DNA of 64,000 bases, taken from the NCBI RefSeq assembly GCF_000282475.1, contig NZ_AKJF01000076.1:1-64000 (forward strand). The letters are read 5' to 3'. This stretch comes from Pseudomonas sp. GM78 (GTDB taxonomy: Bacteria > Pseudomonadota > Gammaproteobacteria > Pseudomonadales > Pseudomonadaceae). Every line of letters starts with the position of its first letter. Within the stretch, counting starts at the first letter, position 1. The notes beneath the pieces were generated by a model. The model saw only the letters and a list, made by a program, of their open reading frames with translations, searched no databases and was not told where the DNA came from. Shown one piece after another: positions 1-7,987 of this stretch. A program made the position numbers and the translations under genes.

Positions 1-1025
1 CCGATGCCCGCATTGCGCGGGTCACGGCGGCCGCCGATTATGCGGCTATAGCCAATGTCGATCTGGTTATCGAAGCCGTCTACGAAAACCTCGAACTCAA
101 GCAGGCCATTTTCCGCGAACTGGACGGCTTGCTCAAACCTGAAGCCATTCTGGCCAGTAACACCTCGGCACTGGACATCGACGCTATTGCCGCGGTGACT
201 GGTCGGCCACAACAGGTCCTGGGCCTGCATTTCTTCAGCCCGGCGCACATCATGAGACTGCTGGAAATCGTCCGGGGTGCCAAGACCGCACCGGCGGTCA
301 TCGATGCGGCCTTGGCGTTGGGCAAGCGCATGGGCAAGGTCAGCGTAGTGTCGGGCAATTGCGACGGCTTCATCGGCAATCGGATGCTCAATACCTACGT
401 GCTGGAAGCCCGCAAGATGCTGCTGGAGGGCGCTTACCCCCATCAGGTCGATGCGGCGCTGCAAGGCTTCGGTTTTGCCATGGGGCCATTCCGTATGTTC
501 GACGTGGTTGGCGTCGATCTGCAATGGCGCGCCCGGCAACTGTCCGGGGTGGGGCAGGATGCACCAGAGGTGCAGGTGGATAACCGTCTGTGTGAACAGG
601 GCCGTTTCGGTCAGAAGAGCGGCAACGGCTACTACCACTATGAACCGGGCAGTCGTCAGGCTGAGCACGATCCGCAGGTGGATGCGCTGGTGCTGGAAGT
701 CAGCGAGGGATTGGGCTTTCATCGCCGCGAGATTAGCCCGGAGGAGATTCTGGAGCGCTGCCTGCTGGCATTGGTTAACGAGGGCGCGAAGATTCTTCAG
801 GAGGGGATCGCGGGATCGGCTCACGACATCGACCTGGTGTACCTCAACGGCTACGGGTTCCCGGTGGACAAGGGTGGGCCGATGGCCTGGGCGGATCAGC
901 AGGGGTTGGCGGATATTCATCAACGCCTGATGGCGCTGGAGACCCGCCAGGGTGATCACTGGAGCCCGGCGCGGTTGATTGGGGATTTGGCGGCGGTGGG
1001 CAAGGGGTTTACTACCGCTGATTGA
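1..1025 (+). CDS. 3-hydroxyacyl-CoA dehydrogenase, 5' end outside window
   Basis: The frame is open from base 3 to the TGA at 1023-1025, giving about 340 residues; the start and the GxGxxG end of the NAD-binding fold lie off the window. Visible are the NAD-domain segment LVIEAVYENLELK, the catalytic-His segment GLHFFSPAHIMRLLEIV, and GNCDGFIGNRML leading into the C-terminal 3HCDH domain, which is duplicated (second copy with NEGAKILQEG and YLNGYGFP). This matches the dehydrogenase part of FadB/FadJ-like beta-oxidation enzymes, which oxidise 3-hydroxyacyl-CoA to 3-ketoacyl-CoA. Whether an N-terminal enoyl-CoA hydratase domain is fused cannot be seen. The downstream thioesterase suggests a shared acyl-CoA pathway. 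Confidence 0.9.
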   Translation, partial: DARIARVTAAADYAAIANVDLVIEAVYENLELKQAIFRELDGLLKPEAILASNTSALDIDAIAAVTGRPQQVLGLHFFSPAHIMRLLEIVRGAKTAPAVIDAALALGKRMGKVSVVSGNCDGFIGNRMLNTYVLEARKMLLEGAYPHQVDAALQGFGFAMGPFRMFDVVGVDLQWRARQLSGVGQDAPEVQVDNRLCEQGRFGQKSGNGYYHYEPGSRQAEHDPQVDALVLEVSEGLGFHRREISPEEILERCLLALVNEGAKILQEGIAGSAHDIDLVYLNGYGFPVDKGGPMAWADQQGLADIHQRLMALETRQGDHWSPARLIGDLAAVGKGFTTAD

Positions 1026-1124
1026 TGTGGCGCCTGACACGGCGCCTTCGCGGGCAAGTCGGATCGCGAAGAACGATAACTCGGTTTCGCCTCAGATGGC
1101 GAGCAAACTCAGGAACCAACACAG

Positions 1125-1544
1125 ATGCCCCAACGCTTCGAATTTCCGCACTTCCAACCCATCACCACTCGCTGGCACGACAACGACGCTTACGGTCACG
1201 TCAACAACGTCACCTATTACAGCTTCTTCGACACGGCGGTGAACACCTACCTGATCGAAGTCGGTGGCCTGGACATCCACGATGGCGAGGTGGTGGGTTT
1301 CGTGGTGAGTTCGGCCTGCGATTACTTTGCTTCCATCGCGTTCCCGGACCGGATCGAGATCGGCTTGCGAGTGGGGAAGCTTGGCAACAGCTCGGTGCAG
1401 TATGAACTGGCGGTGTTCAAGGTCGGGGAAGATGAGGCGTGTGCCGCCGGACGCTTTGTGCATGTGTTTGTCGACCGGGCGTCGAATCAGCCAGTGGCGA
1501 TTCCGGCCGTTTTACGCAGTGCGATGGAGCGACTGCTGGTTTGA
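1125..1544 (+). CDS. Acyl-CoA thioesterase, 4-hydroxybenzoyl-CoA thioesterase-like hot-dog fold
   Basis: 139 residues, one complete hot-dog domain. The segment WHDNDAYGHVNNVTYYSFFD near residues 17-36 is the family signature, with the catalytic Asp in HxDxxGHVNN. This type hydrolyses acyl-CoA thioesters in the cytoplasm; the true substrate is unknown. The start ATG is preceded by AGGAA about ten bases upstream. It lies 99 bases after the dehydrogenase gene, same strand, so a joint role in acyl-CoA metabolism is likely. The intervening spacer holds a lone REP-like core (TCGCGGGCAAG) and nothing else I can see. A bidirectional terminator follows at 1555. Confidence 0.88.
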   Translation: MPQRFEFPHFQPITTRWHDNDAYGHVNNVTYYSFFDTAVNTYLIEVGGLDIHDGEVVGFVVSSACDYFASIAFPDRIEIGLRVGKLGNSSVQYELAVFKVGEDEACAAGRFVHVFVDRASNQPVAIPAVLRSAMERLLV

Positions 1545-1554
1545 AGCAGGCAAA

Positions 1555-1585
1555 AAAAATCGCAGCCCTCGGGCTGCGATTTTTA
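1555..1585. terminator. Bidirectional intrinsic terminator
   Basis: ATCGCAGCCC / GGGCTGCGAT stem with a two-base loop, flanked by an A tract on the left and a T tract on the right. It can end both the + strand thioesterase gene and the - strand glycine-zipper gene. Confidence 0.85.
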
Positions 1586-1609
1586 TCTGTCACTTAAACC
1601 TTACCGGTA

Positions 1610-2095
1610 TCAGTGACGATGATGGCGATGCTTACGATGGCCATAGGCATGACCGCGCCCCGGGTGGCCATCACGGTAGTAACGACGGTCGTGGTCACGA
1701 TAGGAACGACGGTGATCATCATCGTCGTCATCATCAGCTTTGTTGCCCATGTAGTTACCCAGCGCGCCACCGGCGCCGCCGCCTGCCGCGGAGCCGATCA
1801 GGCTGCCGGTGGTGCCACCCATGCTGCGGCCGACCACGTTACCGCCTGCTGCGCCCAACGCGCCACCAATGGCTGCTTCGCCACGGCTGCGTTTGTCTGC
1901 GCCAACTGCGCTACCACCCGCGCCGCCCAGGGCCGCGCCGATGGTGGAACCTGTACTGCCGCCAAGCGATTGGCCGACGACCGAGCCCAGAACCCCGCCC
2001 AATGCGCCGCCCACACCTGCTTCGGTGGTGCCGCCAGCGGAGGCCATGCCACTGACCAGGCCAAGGGACAACAAGAGAATCGAGGAGAACTTCAT
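1610..2095 (-). CDS. Exported glycine-zipper protein with poly-Asp and His/Arg-rich tail
   Basis: 161 residues. An N-terminal signal peptide (MKFSSILLLSLGLVSGMASA) is predicted; no lipobox cysteine is present, so this is not an obvious lipoprotein. Residues about 25-115 are almost entirely GG/GA/GS repeats typical of glycine-zipper domains that pack as membrane-associated helices. They are followed by seven consecutive Asp and then a His/Arg/Tyr-rich tail of about 35 residues. Proteins of this shape occur in envelopes of many proteobacteria without a fixed function. The acidic run plus His-rich end might bind metal; that is inference only. It is transcribed alone from a promoter region before 2095. 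Confidence 0.8.
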   Translation of the reverse strand: MKFSSILLLSLGLVSGMASAGGTTEAGVGGALGGVLGSVVGQSLGGSTGSTIGAALGGAGGSAVGADKRSRGEAAIGGALGAAGGNVVGRSMGGTTGSLIGSAAGGGAGGALGNYMGNKADDDDDDDHRRSYRDHDRRYYRDGHPGRGHAYGHRKHRHHRH

Positions 2096-2201
2096 GGAGG
2101 AACCTCAAGGGGATGACGACGCGATCCTGAGGCTGTGTACTGGGCGTGACAATCGAAATCCGACGAGTAACACGACTTCAGCACATTTCTATAAGTTACT
2201 G

Positions 2202-2283
2202 TTTTTTGGGCGGAACTTAATGGTTTTTCGCCGGTCTTTTACTACTTCGGATAGGCCGTTTTCATGAGAAAACGGCCTTTTTT
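2202..2283 (+). ncRNA. Candidate small RNA of about 82 nt
   Basis: A + strand terminator at 2254-2283 has no + strand protein gene in front of it: the preceding gene (1610-2095) runs the other way. A promoter-like pair GTAACA (2167-2172), 17 bases, TATAAG (2190-2195) would start a transcript near 2202 that ends in that terminator. A 15-codon ORF starting at the ATG at 2221 lies inside and might be translated, but its start signal is weak. This is a prediction with no homologue recognised. Confidence 0.35.
2254..2283 (+). terminator. Intrinsic terminator, + orientation
   Basis: GGCCGTTTTC, four-base loop, GAAAACGGCC, then six T. Read on the - strand there is no T tract, so it does not serve the molybdoenzyme gene that ends at 2362. 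Confidence 0.8.
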
Positions 2284-2361
2284 GTGGGCGTTTGGAAGGT
2301 GGTTGATCATGGCCGGGACAGGTGTTGCAAGGTCATACCCCTTCGCGGGCAAGATGTCGCG

Positions 2362-4710
2362 TCAAGCCGATTTGGCCAGGATCAACCCTGTCTCACTCGC
2401 CGCTTCCAACCGGATCGCCACGAACTTCGACGTTGGCGTATGGCTGCCATCCCCGGTGCTTTCCAGCGGCACCAGCGGGTTCACTTCCGGATAGTACGCT
2501 GCCGCTTGCCCCGCCGGAATATCAAACGCCAGCAATGTGAAGCCTTTCACCCGACGCACAAGCCCGTCATCCCAGATCGACACGATGTCAGCCTTCTGCC
2601 CCGGCTTGAAGCCCAGGCGAATGATGTCGGCTTCGTTGACGAACAGCACGTCACGCTGCCCCTTCACTCCGCGATAACGGTCATCAAGGCCATAGATCGT
2701 GGTGTTGTACTGATCGTGGGAGCGCATCGATTGCATGATCAGGTCGGGCAACACACCGGTTGCGCGCGTGCGTTCGTGCACCAGGTCCTTGGGCAGCGCG
2801 TTAGCACGGAAATTGGCGCGCCCGGAGGTGGTGTTCCACTTGCGCGCACCGGCGCTGTTGCCGAGATAGAAGCCGCCTGGGTGCTTGACCCTCTGGTTGA
2901 AGTCCTTGAAGCCTGGAATGGTATCGCCAATCAGGTCGCGGATGCGGCCATAGTCGGCCACCAGCCAGTTCCAGTCCACCGGATGGCTGCCCAGGGTCGC
3001 TGCGGCGATGCCCGCCAGGATCGCCGGTTCCGAGCGCATCTGGTTCGACAGCGGCTCCAACTGGCCATTGGAGGCGTGGACCATGCTGAAGGAGTCTTCG
3101 ACGGTCACCGCTTGCGCGCCTTCGACCTGGATGTCGATGTCGGTGCGGCCCAGGCACGGCAGGATCAGGGCGTCTTTCCCGTGGGTCAGGTGGCTGCGGT
3201 TGAGCTTGGTACTGATCTGCACGGTCAGGTCGCAGTTGCGCAGGGCCTGGAAGGTGCGCGGGCTGTCCGGGGTGGCTTGGGCGAAGTTGCCGCCCAGGCC
3301 GATGAAAACCTTGGCCCGACCTTCGGCCATGGCATGAATCGCCTCGACCACGTTGTGGCCGTTTTCACGCGGTACCTTGAACTGGAAGCGACGTTCGAGG
3401 GCATCGAGGAATGCCACGGGTGGCCGTTCATTGATGCCCATGGTCCGGTCGCCTTGCACGTTGCTGTGGCCCCGCACCGGGCACAGGCCGGCGCCTGGCC
3501 GACCGATGTTGCCGCGCAGCAGCATCAGGTTGGCGATTTCCTGGATGGTCGCTACCGAATGGCGATGCTGGGTGATGCCCATGGCCCAGCACATGATGAC
3601 GTTCTTGCCCTTGGCATACATGCGCGCCGCTTGCTCGATTTCCACCAGGGACAGGCCGGACTGCTCGACGATCTGTTGCCATGGGGTTTCGTCGATGGCG
3701 GTCAGGTAGTCAAGGACGTTGACGCTGTGTTCATTGAGGAAGGCGTGATCGAACACCGCAGGCTCGCCAGCTTTCTGGGCGTCGCGCTCCCATTGCAGCA
3801 GGAACTTCGCCATGCCACGCATGATCGCCATGTCGCCGCCCAGTGCAGGGCGGAAGTACGCGGTGTTGGTCGGTTTGTCGCCGTTGGTGAGCATTTCGAT
3901 CGGGTGTTGCGGGTGCTGGAAGCGCTCCAGGCCGCGCTCTTTCAACGGGTTGATGCACACCACCTGGGCGCCGCGCTTCACCGCTTCACGCAACGGTTCG
4001 AGCATCCGTGGATGGTTGGTGCCGGGGTTCTGGCCCCAGACGAAAATCGCATCGGCGTGTTCGAAGTCGTCGAAGGTCACGGTGCCTTTGCCGACGCCGA
4101 CACTTTGTGCCAATGCCACGCCGCTGGCCTCGTGGCACATGTTCGAACAGTCGGGGAAGTTGTTGGTGCCATAGGCGCGCACGAACAGCTGATACAAGAA
4201 AGCCGCTTCGTTACTGGCCCGGCCCGAGGTGTAGAACTCGGCCTGATTCGGGCTCGACAAGCCATTCAGGTGTTTGGCGATCAGCGCAAAGGCAGCGTCC
4301 CAACTGATCGGCTTGTAGCGATCGGTCTCGGCGTCATAGCGCATCGGCTCGGTCAGCCGGCCCTGATACTCAAGCCAGTAGTCGCTTTGCTCCAGCAGCG
4401 AAGTGACGCTGTGTTTGGCGAAAAATTTGGCGTCGACGCGGCGTTTGGTCGCTTCCCAGTTCACCGCCTTGGCGCCGTTCTCGCAGAACATCACCATGCC
4501 GCCTTCCTTGGAATCGCCCCAGGCGCAACCGGGACAGTCGAAGCCGCCGTTCTTGTTGGTCTTGAGCATCATGCGCAGGTTTTTCAGCGCGTTGTCGCTG
4601 GTCAACCAGGCTTGGGCGACACTGATCAGTGCGCCCCAGCCTCCGGCCGCGCCTTTGTAAGGCTTGTAGCGAGGGACGGGTTTCTGGTCGGCTTGACGGT
4701 GTTGACTCAC
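2362..4710 (-). CDS. YdeP/FdhF-type molybdopterin oxidoreductase, alpha subunit
   Basis: 782 residues from a GTG start at 4708-4710. The GTG is chosen because GGAG lies a few bases upstream and it overlaps the fdhD stop as GTGA. Cysteines C59, C62 (CPGCAW) and C76 mark the N-terminal iron-sulfur region; then come the molybdopterin domains and a C-terminal molybdopterin-dinucleotide-binding barrel (segments with SMRSHDQYNTT and FVNEADI). This is the family called 'formate dehydrogenase alpha' in databases but typified by YdeP. E. coli YdeP is linked to acid resistance and its substrate is unproven. The product is likely cytoplasmic, since no Tat signal is visible. It forms an operon with fdhD, with the LysR gene upstream. 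Confidence 0.88.
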   Translation of the reverse strand: MSQHRQADQKPVPRYKPYKGAAGGWGALISVAQAWLTSDNALKNLRMMLKTNKNGGFDCPGCAWGDSKEGGMVMFCENGAKAVNWEATKRRVDAKFFAKHSVTSLLEQSDYWLEYQGRLTEPMRYDAETDRYKPISWDAAFALIAKHLNGLSSPNQAEFYTSGRASNEAAFLYQLFVRAYGTNNFPDCSNMCHEASGVALAQSVGVGKGTVTFDDFEHADAIFVWGQNPGTNHPRMLEPLREAVKRGAQVVCINPLKERGLERFQHPQHPIEMLTNGDKPTNTAYFRPALGGDMAIMRGMAKFLLQWERDAQKAGEPAVFDHAFLNEHSVNVLDYLTAIDETPWQQIVEQSGLSLVEIEQAARMYAKGKNVIMCWAMGITQHRHSVATIQEIANLMLLRGNIGRPGAGLCPVRGHSNVQGDRTMGINERPPVAFLDALERRFQFKVPRENGHNVVEAIHAMAEGRAKVFIGLGGNFAQATPDSPRTFQALRNCDLTVQISTKLNRSHLTHGKDALILPCLGRTDIDIQVEGAQAVTVEDSFSMVHASNGQLEPLSNQMRSEPAILAGIAAATLGSHPVDWNWLVADYGRIRDLIGDTIPGFKDFNQRVKHPGGFYLGNSAGARKWNTTSGRANFRANALPKDLVHERTRATGVLPDLIMQSMRSHDQYNTTIYGLDDRYRGVKGQRDVLFVNEADIIRLGFKPGQKADIVSIWDDGLVRRVKGFTLLAFDIPAGQAAAYYPEVNPLVPLESTGDGSHTPTSKFVAIRLEAASETGLILAKSA

Positions 4711-5546
4711 GCTTGGTTCTCCAACGCTGGGCTGTAGACCCGCGGCGCATTCTTTTGTGGCAGATGAATGAGATTGAGGTTGTGGCGACGGGCCCATTGC
4801 ACGGCGAGCCCGGTGGGCGACGATAGGCTGACCAGGGTCTGGATGCCGGCGCGCAAGACTTTCTGGATCAATTCGAGGCTGCATCGACTGGTGACAATCG
4901 CCAGCCCGCCAGCCGTCGAAATGTTTTGGCGGATCAAGCCGCCGATCAATTTGTCGAGGGCGTTGTGTCGGCCGATATCTTCCCGACCCAGCAACAGTTG
5001 GCCTTGGTCGTTCATGAACACGGCCGCGTGCACCGCCCCGCAGTGCTGGCCAAGCGGCTGGAACGCACCGATGCGCTGACGCAGGCCCTCGAGCCATTCG
5101 GCCGGTGGCAGGGGCGCGCCGGGCAATACTTCGAGTTCGGGCAATGCCTGCTCGACCGCTTCCACGCCGCAAAGCCCGCAACCGCTGGTACCGGCCAATT
5201 GCCGACGCTGTTGCTTGAGGTTCCAGAACGCGCGATTGGCGATGGTCACTTGCGCGTACTGCGCCGAGCCGGATCCGCTGAGTTGCAGGTCATAGATGTC
5301 CGAGGCGTCCTGGATAATGCCGCTGCCCAGACTGAAGCCGACGATAAAGTCTTCCAGGTCCGTGGGCGTCACCAGCATCACCGCCTGGCTGATGCCGTTA
5401 AAAGCAATCGCCAGCGCGACTTCCTCGGCCAGCGCGGTGGTGGCTGATTCCGAGTACTCAAGGTTGCTGTAGCTGTATGTCTGACTGGCGTCGGGCGCAG
5501 GCGTTTCGAGGGCAGGCGCCGCGCAGGCTGGGCGCTTGGCGTTCAT
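4707..5546 (-). CDS. fdhD: FdhD, sulfur carrier/sulfurtransferase for molybdoenzyme maturation
   Basis: 279 residues. FdhD passes sulfur from IscS to the molybdenum cofactor of formate-dehydrogenase-type enzymes. The conserved pair C123/C126 sits in SGCGLCGVEA, equivalent to the CxxC of E. coli FdhD, and the C-terminal part carries GREDIGRHNALDK and TSRCSLELIQK, both family signatures. The gene is translationally coupled (GTGA overlap) to the molybdoenzyme it presumably matures. About 30 N-terminal residues before EYSESATTAL are variable. Its promoter region (5547-5638) holds three palindromes, a likely target of the LysR regulator encoded just upstream. Confidence 0.93.
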   Translation of the reverse strand: MNAKRPACAAPALETPAPDASQTYSYSNLEYSESATTALAEEVALAIAFNGISQAVMLVTPTDLEDFIVGFSLGSGIIQDASDIYDLQLSGSGSAQYAQVTIANRAFWNLKQQRRQLAGTSGCGLCGVEAVEQALPELEVLPGAPLPPAEWLEGLRQRIGAFQPLGQHCGAVHAAVFMNDQGQLLLGREDIGRHNALDKLIGGLIRQNISTAGGLAIVTSRCSLELIQKVLRAGIQTLVSLSSPTGLAVQWARRHNLNLIHLPQKNAPRVYSPALENQA

Positions 5547-5582
5547 GGCATCACCGAGGGTTTGATCAGCTTTAAGACTAGG

Positions 5583-5630
5583 CGTGACAAGTTGTCACGT
5601 CTAATCGCTATTACTGATCTACCGATAGAT
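5583..5630. promoter_or_regulatory. Triple-palindrome region upstream of fdhD
   Basis: Three inverted repeats sit head to tail: CGTGACAA-G-TTGTCACG (5583-5599), TAATCGCTATTA (5602-5613) and ATCTACCGATAGAT (5617-5630). They lie between the LysR gene stop and the fdhD start. The third resembles the short dyads bound by LysR-type regulators. The role is inferred from position. Confidence 0.5.
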
Positions 5631-5638
5631 GCCGTCGA

Positions 5639-6526
5639 TCAAGCGCCGGTCAATGATTGTTGATAGATCGCGAAACAGGCTTCCGCCAGGGCCGAACGTG
5701 GCGCGCTGCGGCGCATGATCAGCCCCAGCCGGCCGAGGGTTTGGGCGTTTTCGATCGGTTGCAGGCGCAAATGATCGGTCAGTTCTTCCAGGCCGCCGTC
5801 CAGTGGCATCACGGCGCAGCACAGGCCGCCGTGCACAGCTTGTAACAGTTGATGCACGGCATCGGTTTGCAACAAAGGCTGCGGGTTGAGGCCACGGCTA
5901 TGGAAGTTGTGGTCGATGGACTGGCGAAAGTGCATGCCGCTGGTGAGCATGCCCAGGGGCAATTCGATCAACGATTCCCAACTCAGTGGCGCTTCGCCGA
6001 AGCTGAAGAAACGCTGGTCGTAGAGCAGGCCCATGCGGGTTTCACTGAAGGCCAGGGAATCGAAGCGCTCGGCATCCAGGCGTTCGAGGTAGGACACGCC
6101 GAGGTCCAGGCGGTTGTTCGCCAGCTGTTCGAGGATCTGCTCGGAACTCAGCGCCGAGAGTTCGAAGCGCAGGTTCGGGTGTTCCGCATGCAGGCGTTGC
6201 AGCAGTGGCAAGGGGTCGAAGCTCGACAGCGGAACCACGCCCAAGCGCAAGGTGCCGACCAGGTTGCCACGACAGGCGGCCGCCTCGGCGTACAAGCCGT
6301 CATAGGCCGCCAGGACGGTGCGTGCCCAGGCCAGCACCCTTTCGCCAGGTGCAGTAAAGCCTTCGAAGCGCTGGCCGCGATTGACCAACGGCAGATCGAG
6401 TTCTTCTTCGAGGCTGCGCAGGCGCATGGACAGGGTCGGCTGGGTGATGTGGCAGCGTGCGGCGGCCTGGCCGAAATGGCGGGTTTCATCCAGAGCGATG
6501 AGGAATTTCAGCTGCTTGATGTCCAT
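5639..6526 (-). CDS. LysR-family transcriptional regulator
   Basis: 295 residues. The N-terminal winged helix-turn-helix (MDIKQLKFLIALDETRHFGQ to about residue 60, with ITQPTLSMRLRSLEEELDLPL) is typical. It is followed by the LysR substrate-binding domain (LRLGVVPLSSFDPLPLLQRL and onward). The gene sits directly upstream of fdhD and the YdeP-like enzyme on the same strand, with 92 bases between, so it probably controls them. OxyR/CynR-like orthologues in other Pseudomonas stand in the same place. The effector cannot be read from the sequence. The start at 6526 is the usual MDxKQLxxF start of this family. Confidence 0.9.
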   Translation of the reverse strand: MDIKQLKFLIALDETRHFGQAAARCHITQPTLSMRLRSLEEELDLPLVNRGQRFEGFTAPGERVLAWARTVLAAYDGLYAEAAACRGNLVGTLRLGVVPLSSFDPLPLLQRLHAEHPNLRFELSALSSEQILEQLANNRLDLGVSYLERLDAERFDSLAFSETRMGLLYDQRFFSFGEAPLSWESLIELPLGMLTSGMHFRQSIDHNFHSRGLNPQPLLQTDAVHQLLQAVHGGLCCAVMPLDGGLEELTDHLRLQPIENAQTLGRLGLIMRRSAPRSALAEACFAIYQQSLTGA

Positions 6527-6589
6527 CTTCGCTCCTGGGTGCGGGAAGGGGCTGATTCTATCGCAAGCGGCGTCATTGGTCGGGTTGGA

Positions 6590-6617
6590 TTGGCAAATGA
6601 CTGCCGTGGTCTAGGCT
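6590..6617 (+). promoter_or_regulatory. Putative sigma-70 promoter of the LysM/BON gene
   Basis: TTGGCA (6590-6595), 16 bases, TAGGCT (6612-6617), ending 38 bases before the start codon. The -35 is good and the -10 is weak. Confidence 0.4.
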
Positions 6618-6655
6618 TTTGCGTCTGGAACCCGAAACCCAAGGAGAGCGAAACG

Positions 6656-7105
6656 ATGAGCCTGTTCAGTTTTCTCAAAGAAGCCGGTGAAAAGATCCTC
6701 GACGCGTTGACGCCGGACAAGGCCGAAGCCAACAGCGAAGCGTTGACCAAGCATGTGCAGAGTGCGTTGACGGGGATCGATACGTCCAAGATTCAGGTGA
6801 AGGTCGAGGGCGATAAAGTGATCGCCACAGGTGAAGCGAGCAGTCAGGAAGAGAAAGAAAAGATCCTCCTGGCGCTGGGCAACGTTGCCGGGGTCAGCGG
6901 TGTTGACGATCAGATCACGGTGACCGGTGGTGTGGCCCCGGCAGCGAAATTTGTAACGGTCGAGAAAGGCGACACGCTGAGCGCGATTTCCAAGCGTGTG
7001 TATGGCGATCCGAACAAATATCAAAAAATCTTCGAGGCCAACAAGCCGCAGCTCAAGCATCCGGACAAGATTTATCCAGGCCAGGTGTTGCGGATTCCTG
7101 AATAA
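6656..7105 (+). CDS. kbp: Kbp/YgaU-like potassium-binding protein, BON plus LysM domains
   Basis: 149 residues. The start ATG at 6656 has AAGGAGAG about nine bases upstream. A BON domain occupies about residues 25-90 and a LysM domain about 98-148 (VEKGDTLSAISKRVYG, IYPGQVLRIPE). The opening MSLFSFLKEAGEKI and the two-domain order match E. coli Kbp, a cytoplasmic K+-binding protein; no signal peptide is seen here either. It appears monocistronic, followed by a REP pair. Older annotation calls this a peptidoglycan-binding LysM protein; the Kbp resemblance over the full length makes the potassium-sensor reading more likely. Confidence 0.9.
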   Translation: MSLFSFLKEAGEKILDALTPDKAEANSEALTKHVQSALTGIDTSKIQVKVEGDKVIATGEASSQEEKEKILLALGNVAGVSGVDDQITVTGGVAPAAKFVTVEKGDTLSAISKRVYGDPNKYQKIFEANKPQLKHPDKIYPGQVLRIPE

Positions 7106-7125
7106 GAATCCGAACCGTGTGATGG

Positions 7126-7219
7126 CCTTCGCGGGCAAACCACGCTCCTACAGATCCTGTGTCGTTCACGCATCATGCGAACGACATGGATCCTGTAGGA
7201 GCGAGGCTTGCCCGCGAAG
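7126..7219. repeat. REP-type inverted pair
   Basis: CTTCGCGGGCAA...CTCCTACAG on the left arm faces CTGTAGGAGCGAGGCTTGCCCGCGAAG on the right, with an inner dyad GTCGTTC/GAACGAC between the arms. It lies between the convergent ends of the Kbp and nucleotidase genes. Confidence 0.85.
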
Positions 7220-7233
7220 CAGTCAACACGGTC

Positions 7234-7896
7234 TCAAAGCCCGGTAATCAAATCCCGATAATCCCCGACCGCCGCAAATTCCGCCGTGTCCTTGGGCCCT
7301 TTGCGGCTGTCCGGCTCTTTCACCGCCAACAAATGCGCCACCCCGAATTCCCGGGCACTGCGCAGGATCGGCAGGGTGTCGTCGATAAACAAGCTGCGCG
7401 CCGGGTCAAAGTCGATGTCGGCCTGCAAGGCTTCCCAGAACTGTGGATTTTCCTTGGGGAAACCGTAATCGTGGGAGCTGATCAATCGCTCGAAATACGG
7501 TGCCAGCTCGATTCTTTCCAGCTTCAATGACAGCGAATCGCGGTGCGCGTTGGTGATCAGCACCACGCGTTTGCCTGCACGCTTGATCGCTGCCAGAAAG
7601 GTGTCCGCGTCCGGGCGCAGGGCGATCAGGTGAGCGGTTTCCAGTTTCAGTTCGCGCACGGGTAGTTTCAGTTCGGCACTCCAGAAATCCAGGCAATACC
7701 ACTGAAGCTGACCGGCATTGCGTTCAAACAGGGGGTGCAACTCCATCTCGGCCATGGCCCGGCTCACCCCGTGCAGCTCGGCGTAGCGCTGGGGCAGGTG
7801 CTCCAGCCAGAAATGGTTGTCGAAGTGCAAGTCCAGCAGCGTGCCGTCCATGTCCAGCAGAACGGTATCGATGTCGTGCCAGGGCAGCAGGGACAT
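7234..7896 (-). CDS. yrfG: GMP/IMP nucleotidase, HAD hydrolase (YrfG-like)
   Basis: 220 residues from the ATG at 7894-7896, chosen because GGAG lies about nine bases upstream; longer in-frame extensions run into the nudE promoter. HAD motifs: I DTVLLDMDGTLLDL, II VVLITNAH, III Lys in the FPKENPQFWEAL region, IV SLFIDDTLPIL. YrfG of E. coli dephosphorylates GMP and IMP; the family name is by resemblance. It is divergent from nudE, with about 90 bases of shared promoter region, and together with NudE and CysQ forms a cluster of nucleotide-salvage or house-cleaning enzymes. Confidence 0.87.
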   Translation of the reverse strand: MSLLPWHDIDTVLLDMDGTLLDLHFDNHFWLEHLPQRYAELHGVSRAMAEMELHPLFERNAGQLQWYCLDFWSAELKLPVRELKLETAHLIALRPDADTFLAAIKRAGKRVVLITNAHRDSLSLKLERIELAPYFERLISSHDYGFPKENPQFWEALQADIDFDPARSLFIDDTLPILRSAREFGVAHLLAVKEPDSRKGPKDTAEFAAVGDYRDLITGL

Positions 7897-7987
7897 AAAA
7901 AACTTCTCCAGCGGTAAAAAAAGGTATCCGGGGACAACAATCAGGATAGGCCGGGTATAGTAACCCGCTATCGCCCAGGAGCCGCTC

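Noticed and set aside
2362-4710. Formate dehydrogenase role for the YdeP-like enzyme
   Set aside because: No selenocysteine codon or partner electron-transfer subunits are present; the YdeP family lacks a proven formate activity.
2284-4737. Long open frame on the + strand opposite the molybdoenzyme gene
   Set aside because: It is the antisense shadow of a conserved enzyme; composition is driven by third-position GC and no domain is recognisable.
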